From positions 1 through 64,000 of the forward strand of contig JAUSJA010000017.1 in assembly GCA_030647905.1 (NCBI GenBank): a DNA stretch of 64,000 nt, in the 5' to 3' direction. The translations under genes were made by a program, and so were the position numbers. The notes under the pieces were generated by a model. The model was not told the origin of the DNA. It worked only from the letters and a program-made list of their open reading frames with translations, and made no database searches. The stretch is from Gemmatimonadaceae bacterium (lineage in GTDB: Bacteria > Gemmatimonadota > Gemmatimonadetes > Gemmatimonadales > Gemmatimonadaceae). Within the stretch, counting starts at the first letter, position 1; each line of letters opens with the position of its first letter. Shown in pieces: positions 16,208-24,466 of this stretch.

Positions 16208-17367
16208 GGTGGTATCAGCGGTCCGAGTTTTCTCAGCTCGGGCCACGCCGCCGCCGCCCCGGCGACGACGAGTATGGTCCCGATTCCGCCGCCCACCACG
16301 GCGACAGTCGGACCCACCACCGCGGCGAGCGCACCCGACTCGAATCCGCCGAGCTCGTTCGACATGTCAATGAATACGCTGTTCACGGCGGACACGCGCC
16401 CGCGCATCTCGTCCGGCGTCCATAGCTGAACGAGAGTTCCGCGAATGATCATGCTGATTCCATCCAGCCCGCCGAGGATCAGCAGCATCGCGAGTGACAG
16501 TCCAAAGGACCGCGAAAGACCGAACACTATGGTTGCGGCGCCGAATCCCGTGACCGCGAGAATCAGCGTCCATCCCGTGCGCTTCATCGGCCGCCTGTGC
16601 GCGATGACAACCATCACGATCAGCGCTCCGACGGATGGCGCCGCGCGGAGCCAGCCGAGACCCTCGGGTCCGACTTGCAGGATATCCTTCGCGAATATCG
16701 GTAGCAGCGCGGTGGCGCCGCCGAAAAGCACGGCGAACAGATCGAGCGTGAGCGCGGCGAGAATTACCTTCGTGTCCTTCACGAATCTCATCCCGGCGGC
16801 AAGCGACTGCAGCGTCATCGGCTCACGCGGCCTGAGCGCCATCGCGCTCGTCGAATCCGGGCTCATCCCTGCGTCGCTTCGGATCGCCAGCAGCATGACG
16901 AGGTAGATGGACGTGAGACATGCATCAATCACGTATGCGCCGGTGGCGTGGTGTTGCAGCGCGATCACAAGCCCGCCGATCGCCGGCCCCACGACAGCCG
17001 CCGTCTGGAACGCGCTGCTCGACCACGTCACGGCATTGCCGAACACTTCCGCCGGTACGAGCCGCGGCAGCAGCGCCGATCGCGCCGGATTGTTGTACGC
17101 CTGCGCGACGCCGCGCACGAGCAGGATCGCGTAGACGATGACGATCGGCCCGCGCGAAAAGGACACAGCCGCGAGGCAGAGCGACATGAGAATGAACACA
17201 AGCTGCGCGCCGACGACTATTCGCTTGCGATCCATCCTGTCAGCCAGGTGACCAGCGGGGAGGGCCAGCAGCACCACCGGAATGGCCGTGACGAGACCGA
17301 CCATTCCCAGCGCCAGCGCGGAATGCGTGCGCTCGTACAACTCCCATCCGAGCGCGATCTGCAGCAT
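16195..17367 (-). CDS. MFS transporter (MFS_3/EntS-like)
   Basis: 390 residues from the first canonical start, with about eleven hydrophobic helices. LADRMDRKRIVVG is the cytoplasmic 2-3 loop motif. The frame is open upstream to 17460 and the extra residues DPYAALRHRDFRLFLIGR form the conserved N-terminus and most of helix 1, so the true start is almost certainly upstream. Only CTG (17430) or ATA (17460, in an ATAA overlap with the stop of the CBS gene) are available; there is no ATG, GTG or TTG. The substrate is not predictable. The gene lies directly downstream of the CBS/CorC gene on the same strand. Confidence 0.87.
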   Translation of the reverse strand: MLQIALGWELYERTHSALALGMVGLVTAIPVVLLALPAGHLADRMDRKRIVVGAQLVFILMSLCLAAVSFSRGPIVIVYAILLVRGVAQAYNNPARSALLPRLVPAEVFGNAVTWSSSAFQTAAVVGPAIGGLVIALQHHATGAYVIDACLTSIYLVMLLAIRSDAGMSPDSTSAMALRPREPMTLQSLAAGMRFVKDTKVILAALTLDLFAVLFGGATALLPIFAKDILQVGPEGLGWLRAAPSVGALIVMVVIAHRRPMKRTGWTLILAVTGFGAATIVFGLSRSFGLSLAMLLILGGLDGISMIIRGTLVQLWTPDEMRGRVSAVNSVFIDMSNELGGFESGALAAVVGPTVAVVGGGIGTILVVAGAAAAWPELRKLGPLIPPQPG

Positions 17368-17456
17368 CTGCCACCCGATGACACCGAGGATCCGGCCGAT
17401 GAGAAACAGCCGGAAATCGCGGTGCCTCAGGGCGGCGTACGGGTCGTGCGCGGCTG

Positions 17457-18845
17457 TTATTTGCGGTCGCTCGCTGGCAGAGGATCGAGCGATCCGTTCG
17501 GCGGTGTGGGATGCGTGCGATGCACGCGAAGTGCGGCGATCCTCCGCCCGTCCATCGCGATCACCTCCAGCTCCCCCCCGGGCACGGGTACCCGGTCTCC
17601 CATGCGCGGCAGACGGCCGAGCTTTGCGAACGCGTATCCACCGAGCGTCGTCCAGTCGCCTTCGGGGATCTGGAGCCGATGATCGGAGCGAACGTCAATC
17701 AGCGACATCGTTCCGTCGAGTTCGAGCACGCCGTTGGATTCGATCGCGCTGCGCGACGCCATGTCGTACTCGTCGGCGATGTCGCCGATCACCTCTTCGA
17801 TCAGATCTTCCATCGTGATGATGCCGGCGGTACCGCCGTATTCGTCGAGCACCACCGCCATGTGCGCCCGCGTGCGCCGAAGGTCGTCGAGCACTCGCTC
17901 GGCCGCCCTGCTATCGGGCACATACAGCGGCTCGCGGGTCAGTTCGGCAAGCGAGAACGGCGCGCTGCTCGCGCGGAGCCACAGGTCCTTGGCGAGGAAT
18001 ACGCCGATGACATCGTCGAGCGACTCGCGGTAGACAGGATAGCGCGAGTATCTCTCCTCACGCACCACCGCCCACACCTCCTCCTCGGTGGATTCGACGT
18101 CGAGCGCGACGACGTCCGTGCGCGGCCGCATCACGTCGCGCGATTTCTTCTCGTGGAAGTCGAAGACACCCGCCAGCATCGCGCTGTCCGACTCGTTCAG
18201 CGTCCCATGCGCGCGCGCTTGCATCACGAGAAGCCGAAGCTCCTCTGGCGAGTGGCTCTGAACCTCCGACGTGGAAGCAATTCCGAACAGTCGCAGGAAC
18301 GAGCGGGCGGCCCCATTGAACAGCCAGATCATCGGCGCCATCACGCGCGAAAAGAACCGCAGGGGGGTGGTTACGACCTTGGCTACGCCCTCCGGATTGA
18401 CCAGCGCGAGTGATTTCGGAGCCAGCTCCCCGAGCACGATGTGAAGGAAAGTGATGACGAAGAAGCCGAAGCCGAGGGCGACTCCGCTGTGCACGCCACC
18501 TCCGGCCGGCGGCAGACCGAACAGTCCGAGGATGCCGTCTATGAGAGCCGCCATCGCCGGCTCGCCGACCCAGCCAAGGGCGAGGGACGCAACGGTGATT
18601 CCGAGTTGCGTTCCGGCGATGTAGCGGTCCAGATGATTGAGGGCCTTCTGGACGTTTCTTGCCGCCCGGTCGCCCGCGTCGGCCATTTCATCAATGCGGC
18701 TCCGGCGGACGGCGACGAGTGCGAACTCGGCGGCCACGAAGAACGCGTTGACTGCTACCAGAAGCAGTACGACACCCAGACGCGCGGAAACTGCACCGGC
18801 GCCCAGGTGTTCGACGGGACCCTGCTGGAGGGCCAGGAGATTCAT
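17457..18845 (-). CDS. CNNM/DUF21 membrane protein with CBS pair and CorC_HlyC domain
   Basis: 462 residues. An N-terminal DUF21 part has three to four membrane helices (VVLLLVAVNAFFVAAEFALV; GITVASLALGWVGEP; VVITFLHIVLGELAPK). Two CBS motifs follow, around MRPRTDVVALDV and RTRAHMAVVLDEYGGTAGIITMEDLIEE, then a C-terminal transporter-associated domain (DRVPVPGGELEVIAMDG). This is the layout of magnesium/cobalt efflux proteins of the CorC/YfjD type. The start at 18845 has AGGG before it; longer starts up to 18959 overlap the divergent kinase gene. Only 32 bp separate it from the divergent pilS-like gene. Confidence 0.9.
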   Translation of the reverse strand: MNLLALQQGPVEHLGAGAVSARLGVVLLLVAVNAFFVAAEFALVAVRRSRIDEMADAGDRAARNVQKALNHLDRYIAGTQLGITVASLALGWVGEPAMAALIDGILGLFGLPPAGGGVHSGVALGFGFFVITFLHIVLGELAPKSLALVNPEGVAKVVTTPLRFFSRVMAPMIWLFNGAARSFLRLFGIASTSEVQSHSPEELRLLVMQARAHGTLNESDSAMLAGVFDFHEKKSRDVMRPRTDVVALDVESTEEEVWAVVREERYSRYPVYRESLDDVIGVFLAKDLWLRASSAPFSLAELTREPLYVPDSRAAERVLDDLRRTRAHMAVVLDEYGGTAGIITMEDLIEEVIGDIADEYDMASRSAIESNGVLELDGTMSLIDVRSDHRLQIPEGDWTTLGGYAFAKLGRLPRMGDRVPVPGGELEVIAMDGRRIAALRVHRTHPTPPNGSLDPLPASDRK

Positions 18846-18877
18846 ATCCCTGAAATCTATATAGTAGTGGAGCAGAA

Positions 18878-20251
18878 TTGACTGAATCGGCCGTCCCCGC
18901 CAACTTGCACCGCTTCGACCATCCGGGAGAAGCAATCGGGACAGAAGCTCGCGCCACATCGGTGACCTTCAGTCAGCGGCGGCTCCTTCGCGGGCTCTAT
19001 ATCGGACGTCTGGTGCTCGCCGGCGCCCTTTTCCTAGCGGTGACCGGTGCGGGACTGGCAATAGTCGGGTCCGCCAGGATGATCGTTTCCCTGGCGCTTG
19101 TCGGCGCCATCGGTTTCACGGCCGCTTCGTTCATCTGGACCGACCTCAGGAAACCCGACCCGGGGATGACGTTCCTCTATCTCCAAGTCACGTTCGACAT
19201 GCTGCTCGTGACGGCGGCTGTCCACGTCACCTGGTCCGGTGGCCAGTCCCAGCTTGCGCCGCTCTATATTCTCGTGATCGCGGTGAGCGCCCTGCTCGTC
19301 GCTCCCTCCGGCGTGCCGCTCGTGGCGAGTCTGGGGATGGTGCTCTATTTCGCGGACGCGATGCTGGCGCACGGCGGGAACGCCGACAGCGGTCTTCTGA
19401 TCCAGCTGATGGTGTTCGCGATCGTCGCGGTTACGAGTGGCACCATCGCGGCCCGGCTTCGCGCCGCTGGCTCCGCGAGCGAGCAGCTCGCCGCCGAGCT
19501 GGCGAAATTCCGCCTGAGGGAGGCCGACGTGCGCAGCCTGACGCTGCGCGCCGAGCGGTTGGAGGGCGTGGCGGAGATGAGCGCGTCGCTCGCGCACGAG
19601 ATCAAGAATCCGCTTGCCTCCATTCGCAGCGCGGTCGAGCAGCTTTCGCGTATGCCGCGGGCGTCGGAGGACGAGAAGACGCTCAGCACGCTGGTGCTGA
19701 GGGAGTCGGACCGGCTGGCGCGCGTGCTCACCGAGTTTCTCGATTTCGCGCGCGCCGGGATGACGCGCGTGGAGTCTCTCAACATCGCCGAGATCGCTCG
19801 CAACGCGGCGCGGCTGGCGAGCTCGCAGCCGGACATCGCGCCGGGGGTGAAAGTCGTCTATTCCTTCCCGGCGGCTCCGATGATCATCGAGGGCGACGAG
19901 GATCTCATTCATCGGGCCATGTTCAATCTGATTCTCAACGCCGTGCAGGCGTCGCCGCCGAACGGAGAGGTGAGGATAGAAGGGGGCGAGCTGCAGCCGC
20001 ACCAGCTTCCCCCGGGTAACCAGGAGTTCGCCGCTGGAGCGTACGGCATAGTCGTGATCAACAAGGGCCCCGGAATAGCGTCGCAGGTTCGTGACCGATT
20101 GTTCGATCCCTTCGTCACAACAAAGCCGGGCGGCAGCGGGCTGGGGTTGTCGATCGTTCAGCGCGCTGTCCAGGCTCACGGTGGACTCGTCACGGTGAGC
20201 CCTCCCGGCGAAGAGACACGGTTTACGGTCGTCCTCCCCAAATCGGGATAA
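18878..20251 (+). CDS. pilS: Sensor histidine kinase PilS-like
   Basis: 457 residues, TTG start. Residues 40-195 hold about five to six membrane segments. ASLAHEIKNPLASIRSA is the H-box with the phosphorylated His near 240, and NLILNAVQASPP, GPGIASQV and GGSGLGLSIVQ are the N, G1 and G2 boxes. No PAS domain is evident. The topology (integral membrane sensor without a large periplasmic domain) and the gene order pilS-pilR-pilin match PilS, which senses pilin in the membrane in Pseudomonas. It is followed after 11 bp by its sigma-54 response regulator. Confidence 0.85.
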   Translation: MTESAVPANLHRFDHPGEAIGTEARATSVTFSQRRLLRGLYIGRLVLAGALFLAVTGAGLAIVGSARMIVSLALVGAIGFTAASFIWTDLRKPDPGMTFLYLQVTFDMLLVTAAVHVTWSGGQSQLAPLYILVIAVSALLVAPSGVPLVASLGMVLYFADAMLAHGGNADSGLLIQLMVFAIVAVTSGTIAARLRAAGSASEQLAAELAKFRLREADVRSLTLRAERLEGVAEMSASLAHEIKNPLASIRSAVEQLSRMPRASEDEKTLSTLVLRESDRLARVLTEFLDFARAGMTRVESLNIAEIARNAARLASSQPDIAPGVKVVYSFPAAPMIIEGDEDLIHRAMFNLILNAVQASPPNGEVRIEGGELQPHQLPPGNQEFAAGAYGIVVINKGPGIASQVRDRLFDPFVTTKPGGSGLGLSIVQRAVQAHGGLVTVSPPGEETRFTVVLPKSG

Positions 20252-20262
20252 GCGCCATAGTA

Positions 20263-21633
20263 ATGCAATCAACCGAAACGCGGCCCACCGTCCTGATCAT
20301 TGATGATGAGTCCGCGATTGTGGATACGCTGAGAATCCTTCTCAAGAATGAAGGATTTGCGGCCCATGTCGCGTTTGGCGGAAAGCAGGGTCTGGAGCAG
20401 ATCGCGTCGATCCATCCTGACATCATCATTTCCGACATTCGCATGCCGGCGGTCAGCGGTCTCGACGTGCTTGCCGCGGCGCGCGCTCAGGATCCGGACG
20501 TACCGGTGATCCTGATCACCGCGCAGGCCTCGCTTCAATCGGCCATATCGGCCGTGAACGACGGCGCATTCCATTACGTCCAGAAGCCGTTCCAGAACGA
20601 CGCCCTCGTGGCGATCGTGAAGCGTGCGGCCGAGACGCGCCAGCTGAAGACGGAGAACCGCGCGCTCAAGCGCGAGATAAGACTGCGCGACAACGTTGGC
20701 CGGCCGATCGGCAACAACCGCGCATGGCTCGATATTCTGAACGTCGCCGAGACCGTCGCGGCGAGTGATTCGACAGTGTTGCTGCAGGGTGAGTCGGGCA
20801 CCGGAAAGGGCGTCGTCGCGCGCTACATCCACGAGCTGTCCACACGAGCCGCCGGCCCGTTCGTATCCATCAACTGCGGCGCCCTGCCCGAGAGTCTGCT
20901 CGAGAGTGAGCTGTTCGGGCACGTGAAGGGCTCGTTCACCGGCGCCGTGAAGGACAAGACGGGAATGTTCTCCGCGGCGGAGAAGGGAACGTTCTTCCTC
21001 GACGAGATCGGTGACACCACACCGGCGACGCAGGTGAAGCTGCTCCGCGTTCTTCAGTATCGCGAGGTGATTCCCGTCGGGGCGACGGAGCCCATTGCGA
21101 TCGACACCCGCCTCATCGCGGCGACGAATCGCAATCTTGACGAAGAGATCGCGCGCGGGAATTTCCGTAGCGATCTCTTCTATCGCCTCAACGTCATATC
21201 GATCGAGATGCCGCCACTGCGTGAGCGTCGCGACGACATTCCGCTTCTCGCCGAGTCGTTCCTCGCGGAAATTGCGAAGAAACGTGGTGAAGATCAGAAG
21301 AAGCTGAGCCCCGAAGCGGCCGAGCAGCTCCAGGAGTACTCGTGGCCCGGGAATGTCCGTGAGCTGGAGAACGCGATCGAGCGGGCAGTCATTCTCGTGA
21401 GCAACGGGACGATCCTGCCTGGTGCGCTTCCCGACAAGGTCCGGCAGCGAAAATCGGAGCCCTTGATGGCCGAGCGTGTCGCGGCGAACCCGTCGCTCGA
21501 GACAATTGAGCGCGCGTATATCATGTGGGTGCTCGGCGCCGAAGGCGGCAACAAGTCGCGAGCCGCCGAAGTGCTTGGCATCGATCCATCCACACTGCAT
21601 CGGAAGCTCTGCAAGTTCGGGATCGAAGTGTGA
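20263..21633 (+). CDS. pilR: Sigma-54 response regulator PilR-like
   Basis: 456 residues in three domains. The receiver (1-120) carries IIDDE and the phosphorylated D58 in IIISDIRMP, plus the late lysine in YVQKPF. The AAA+ domain (about 145-390) has GESGTGKGV, a GSFTGA loop in place of the usual GAFTGA, and [21 protein letters not shown]. The C-terminal Fis-like helix-turn-helix ends in AAEVLGIDPSTLHRKL. It should activate sigma-54 promoters after phosphorylation by the upstream kinase. A matching promoter and a palindromic upstream site sit ahead of the pilin gene 1.8 kb away. Confidence 0.9.
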   Translation: MQSTETRPTVLIIDDESAIVDTLRILLKNEGFAAHVAFGGKQGLEQIASIHPDIIISDIRMPAVSGLDVLAAARAQDPDVPVILITAQASLQSAISAVNDGAFHYVQKPFQNDALVAIVKRAAETRQLKTENRALKREIRLRDNVGRPIGNNRAWLDILNVAETVAASDSTVLLQGESGTGKGVVARYIHELSTRAAGPFVSINCGALPESLLESELFGHVKGSFTGAVKDKTGMFSAAEKGTFFLDEIGDTTPATQVKLLRVLQYREVIPVGATEPIAIDTRLIAATNRNLDEEIARGNFRSDLFYRLNVISIEMPPLRERRDDIPLLAESFLAEIAKKRGEDQKKLSPEAAEQLQEYSWPGNVRELENAIERAVILVSNGTILPGALPDKVRQRKSEPLMAERVAANPSLETIERAYIMWVLGAEGGNKSRAAEVLGIDPSTLHRKLCKFGIEV

Positions 21634-23303
21634 CCCGCGAAGGTGGGACTTGGCGCTCCGAGCACTACTCCAGATACCTGTGGGTGCTCATCGCGGCGCT
21701 CGCCGTGGCTGCGTCTATCACCGGGCTTCGCAACGGATTCGCGTTCGACGACGTCGACGTGATCATAAAGAATCCGCGGCTGCACACTTTCGCTGCGCCG
21801 TGGGGATTGCTCGTCGAGACGTACTGGCGAGCGGAGATGGGTTCGATGCTCTATCGCCCGATGACAATGGTCGTCTTCGCCGCGCAGTGGGTCGTCGGCG
21901 GCGGTTCGCCGCTGCCCTTCCATCTGACCAGCATCCTGCTCTACGCAGCTCTCTCTGTAGCGGTGTACCGGCTGGCGATTCTGCTGATGCCCGCGCGGGC
22001 CGCGTTCGTCTCGGCGGCGCTGTTCGCGGTTCATCCAGTGCACGTGGAAGCGGTCGCGAACATCGTCGGCCAGGCCGAGCTGTGGGTCGCGTTGCTGCTC
22101 GTCGTTCTCGTTGCCTGGTATGTGTGGATCCGCAGGGCAGGTCCGCTTCGGACGTCTCATATCGCGCTGATCTCGGTCGGATATCTGATCGCGTGCGGAT
22201 TCAAGGAGCACGCGATCGTCCTTCCAGCGCTGCTGCTTGCCGCGGAGCTTCTCGTGGTGGGCGACGAGAGACCGCTGCGCGCGCGCGTACGGAATCTCAT
22301 TCCGCTCTGCATCGCGATGGCGATTACCGGACTCGCGTTCCTGGCTGCGCGTTACGCGGTGCTCGACGGGGTCGCGATCGATTCGAGAGCGCAGATACTG
22401 AAGGAGCAGCCGTTCGGAACGCGCTTCTTCACGATGCTCGATGTCGTCGTCGAGTGGGTGCGGCTCTTCTTCTGGCCGATGAGCCTCTCCGCCGATTACT
22501 CGTATCCGCGAATTCGCACGCACACCACATTCGAGATCTCGATGCTTCCGGCCGTCGCGGTGCTTGCTGGCATCGCATGGATCGCATGGGCCGTGCGCAA
22601 GCGCTTGCCGGTCGTGACTTTCGGAATCTCGTGGACCGGGCTTGCGCTGCTGATTCCGAGCAATCTCATCGTCGTTACGGGATTTGTTCTGGCTGAGCGC
22701 ACTCTGCTGCTCGCAACGGTGGGCTTTGTGCTGTGTGCGGGCGTCGCCGTTCACGAAGCGCTGACCGCGGCGGACAGGTCGGGCGGCATCGCGAGGCCGC
22801 TTGCCGTCTCTGCGCTGGGAGCTCTTCTGCTGGTGTTCGCGGGACGAAGCGTGACGCGCAGCCCCGTCTGGCGCGACAACGAGACCCTGGTGCTTCAGAC
22901 GGTTCGCGACGTGCCGTCGAGCCATCGCGCTCACTGGATGCGCGCCGCCGATCTTGCCGGGAAGAAACGGACAGCCGAAGCTTTGGACGAGATGGATCTC
23001 GCTGTCGCGCTTGGGCGTCGGGACGATCCGTTGCTGCTGGCGTACGGCGGCGACATGTTCGCGATGGCGGGACGCTGCCCGCGCGCGCTCACGCTGTATC
23101 GTCGCGCTCTCGCTCTGGCGCCGGGCAACATCCAGTTGAGAGTGAACACTTCCTGGTGTCTTCTCAATGTCGGGAAGCTCGAGGAGGCGAAGGCGATGGC
23201 TCTCGATGCGGGCGGGAATGCGGGCGACATCAGGCTGCAGGAGGTGGCCCGAGCCGCCGACAGTCTGCAGCTCGTTCGCGCCAGGAAGCTCGCTTCACGC
23301 TGA
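21630..23303 (+). CDS. TMTC-like GT-C membrane glycosyltransferase with C-terminal TPR
   Basis: 557 residues from the GTG at 21630, which overlaps the pilR stop in a GTGA. About ten to eleven membrane helices come first. The early FAFDDVDVIIKNPRLHTF gives an acidic DD in the first periplasmic loop, as in GT-C enzymes, and HPVHVEAVANIVGQAELWVALL is the hallmark of the TMTC family (O-mannosyltransferases with TPRs). The C-terminus has TPR-like repeats (AEALDEMDLAVALGRRDDP; ALTLYRRALALAPGNIQL; NVGKLEEAKAMALDAGG). GT-C enzymes use polyprenyl-phosphate sugars outside the cytoplasm. Sitting between pilR and the pilin gene, it may glycosylate the pilin; this is inference. Confidence 0.75.
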   Translation: MTREGGTWRSEHYSRYLWVLIAALAVAASITGLRNGFAFDDVDVIIKNPRLHTFAAPWGLLVETYWRAEMGSMLYRPMTMVVFAAQWVVGGGSPLPFHLTSILLYAALSVAVYRLAILLMPARAAFVSAALFAVHPVHVEAVANIVGQAELWVALLLVVLVAWYVWIRRAGPLRTSHIALISVGYLIACGFKEHAIVLPALLLAAELLVVGDERPLRARVRNLIPLCIAMAITGLAFLAARYAVLDGVAIDSRAQILKEQPFGTRFFTMLDVVVEWVRLFFWPMSLSADYSYPRIRTHTTFEISMLPAVAVLAGIAWIAWAVRKRLPVVTFGISWTGLALLIPSNLIVVTGFVLAERTLLLATVGFVLCAGVAVHEALTAADRSGGIARPLAVSALGALLLVFAGRSVTRSPVWRDNETLVLQTVRDVPSSHRAHWMRAADLAGKKRTAEALDEMDLAVALGRRDDPLLLAYGGDMFAMAGRCPRALTLYRRALALAPGNIQLRVNTSWCLLNVGKLEEAKAMALDAGGNAGDIRLQEVARAADSLQLVRARKLASR

Positions 23304-23331
23304 GCTACGGCGGACATGAGCTACGGCGGAA

Positions 23332-23367
23332 CCTTGCAAATTGCAAGGATCGTTGCAGTTTGCAAGG
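23332..23367 (+). promoter_or_regulatory. Candidate activator (PilR/enhancer) site
   Basis: A perfect 17-bp palindrome CCTTGCAAATTGCAAGG (23332-23348) is followed by a third exact TTGCAAGG half-site at 23360-23367, itself preceded by TTGCA in imperfect dyad. The half-sites are 19 bp apart. The region is about 80-115 bp upstream of the predicted sigma-54 promoter, the usual distance for a sigma-54 activator binding region. Which protein binds is not shown by the sequence; PilR is the natural candidate. Confidence 0.5.
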
Positions 23368-23444
23368 CCAGTCCTATCCTGGGCCAATCCTCCCGAAAAT
23401 CGTAAGTGAGTGCAGTGTGTGAGGTTACGAGATGGCCCCGGCTC

Positions 23445-23459
23445 TGGCATGCGCGTTGC
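23445..23459 (+). promoter_or_regulatory. Sigma-54 promoter of the pilin gene
   Basis: TGGCATGCGCGTTGC matches the sigma-54 consensus TGGCACG-N4-TTGC in spacing and in every fixed base but one (T for C at the sixth). The GG (23446-23447) and GC (23458-23459) elements are 10 bp apart as required. Transcription would start near 23471, leaving about 58 nt of leader to the pilin ATG. It lies between the gene for the sigma-54 activator and the pilin. Confidence 0.72.
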
Positions 23460-23528
23460 CTTTCCCGGTGCCGCGTCGTCTTCCCCCCGAAGCAAACGCA
23501 ATGTCTCCACTCTTTCAGGAGCAAGGAA

Positions 23529-23900
23529 ATGTTAAGCAAGAAGAAGGGTTTCACGCTGATCGAGCTTCTCATCGTCGTCGTCATCATCGGCATTCTGGCC
23601 GCGATCGCGATTCCGAAGTTCGCCAACACGAAGGAGAAGGCCTATCTGGCCGCAATGAAGTCGGATCTTCGCAACCTCGCGACGTACGAAGAGAGCTTCG
23701 CCGCCGACAGCGCCGGTCTTTACTTCAGCGGTACGGCGAGCGGAACGACCGCTGTTAATGGCTTTTCGGCTTCGCAGAACGTGACCGTGACCGCGGTCGC
23801 GTCTAGCACTCCGCCGGCCAGCTGGACGGCCTCGGCGAGTCACCTGCGAACGGCCAAGACCTGCCTTTCGACTGCGACCGGCCTGATCACCTGCACCTGA
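23529..23900 (+). CDS. pilA: Type IV major pilin (prepilin)
   Basis: 123 residues. A six-residue positive leader ends in KKKG, directly followed by FTLIELLIVVVIIGILAAIA, with the Glu at +5 and the long N-terminal helix of type IVa pilins; PilD would cut after Gly7 and methylate the Phe. The ATG at 23529 has AAGGA before it; upstream frame to 23406 is leader RNA. The mature body is short and rich in Ser, Thr and Ala (GTASGTTAVNGFSASQ, VASSTPPASWTASAS). A C-terminal pair of cysteines 11 residues apart probably forms the disulfide loop. A sigma-54 promoter precedes it and a strong terminator follows, as expected for the highly expressed main subunit. Confidence 0.93.
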   Translation: MLSKKKGFTLIELLIVVVIIGILAAIAIPKFANTKEKAYLAAMKSDLRNLATYEESFAADSAGLYFSGTASGTTAVNGFSASQNVTVTAVASSTPPASWTASASHLRTAKTCLSTATGLITCT

Positions 23901-23920
23901 TTACGGTATCCTGACAGGGT

Positions 23921-24001
23921 GGACAATCGCGGCGGCGTAACGCCGCCGCGATTGTCCGTAGGATAAGCGAAACGATGGGGCGGCCGAAAGGCCGCCTTTT
24001 T
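23921..24001 (+). terminator. Double hairpin terminator after the pilin
   Basis: The first hairpin is a perfect 17-bp stem GGACAATCGCGGCGGCG (23921-23937) with its complement at 23941-23957 and a 3-base loop. The second is GGCGGCC-GAAA-GGCCGCC (23979-23996), with a GNRA loop, followed by five T. Flanking CGAAACG/CGTTTCG (23969-23975 with 24002-24008) can lengthen it. The second is the classical terminator; the first may protect the 3' end of an abundant pilin mRNA. Confidence 0.88.
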
Positions 24002-24121
24002 CGTTTCGGCAGGAAAACGAAAAGACGGAGCGCGGCTAAGACCTGAACCGGTGGGCTCGTTCGATTCCTCGCGACTGCGTCCGGTGCCTGTCTCCTCTTC
24101 GCTTCGCGCTAGCGTCATCAC

Positions 24122-24466
24122 ATGTTCCCTCGGCGCGCGGGCCTCACTTTGATTGAAGTCGTCGTCGCAATCCTTGTATTCGGCGTCGGCGGACTCGGGC
24201 TGGCCGCCGGCGCCGCCGTCGTCGCCCGACAGATTTCACTGAGCTCGCTGCGCGGGCGCTCCGCGTCCATCGCGCGATCGAGAGACGAGCTGGCTCACTC
24301 GATGGCGTGCGGAAGCTTTGCCGGCGGAGAGGAGCGGCGATTCGGCGTGCGATCCATCTGGGACGTCAGCGCCGGGCCCGTAACCATGCTCGATCAATCA
24401 ATCGAGCGCACGACCCGTTCCGGACTGCATGCCGACCGGTATCTCTCCGCCGTACCATGCGACTGA
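24122..24466 (+). CDS. pilV: Minor pilin PilV/GspI-like
   Basis: 114 residues. The short leader MFPRRAG is followed by LTLIEVVVAILVFGVGGLGLAAG, a type IV prepilin helix with Glu at +5. The cleavage site has Gly at -1 and Leu at +1, as in some minor pilins. The body is short and lacks recognisable features. It is first in a chain of three minor pilin genes that overlap each other, with pilW starting 10 bp before its end. The PilV/GspI label rests on order and helix type. Confidence 0.78.
   Translation: MFPRRAGLTLIEVVVAILVFGVGGLGLAAGAAVVARQISLSSLRGRSASIARSRDELAHSMACGSFAGGEERRFGVRSIWDVSAGPVTMLDQSIERTTRSGLHADRYLSAVPCD

Noticed and set aside
21294-22934. Minus-strand 546-codon frame opposite pilR and the TMTC-like gene
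   Set aside because: Arg/Asp/His-rich translation with no motif; both opposite-strand genes are well supported.
24040-24100. tRNA-like stretch with GTTCGATTC
   Set aside because: Only a T-loop-like string; no acceptor stem or cloverleaf can be drawn around it.
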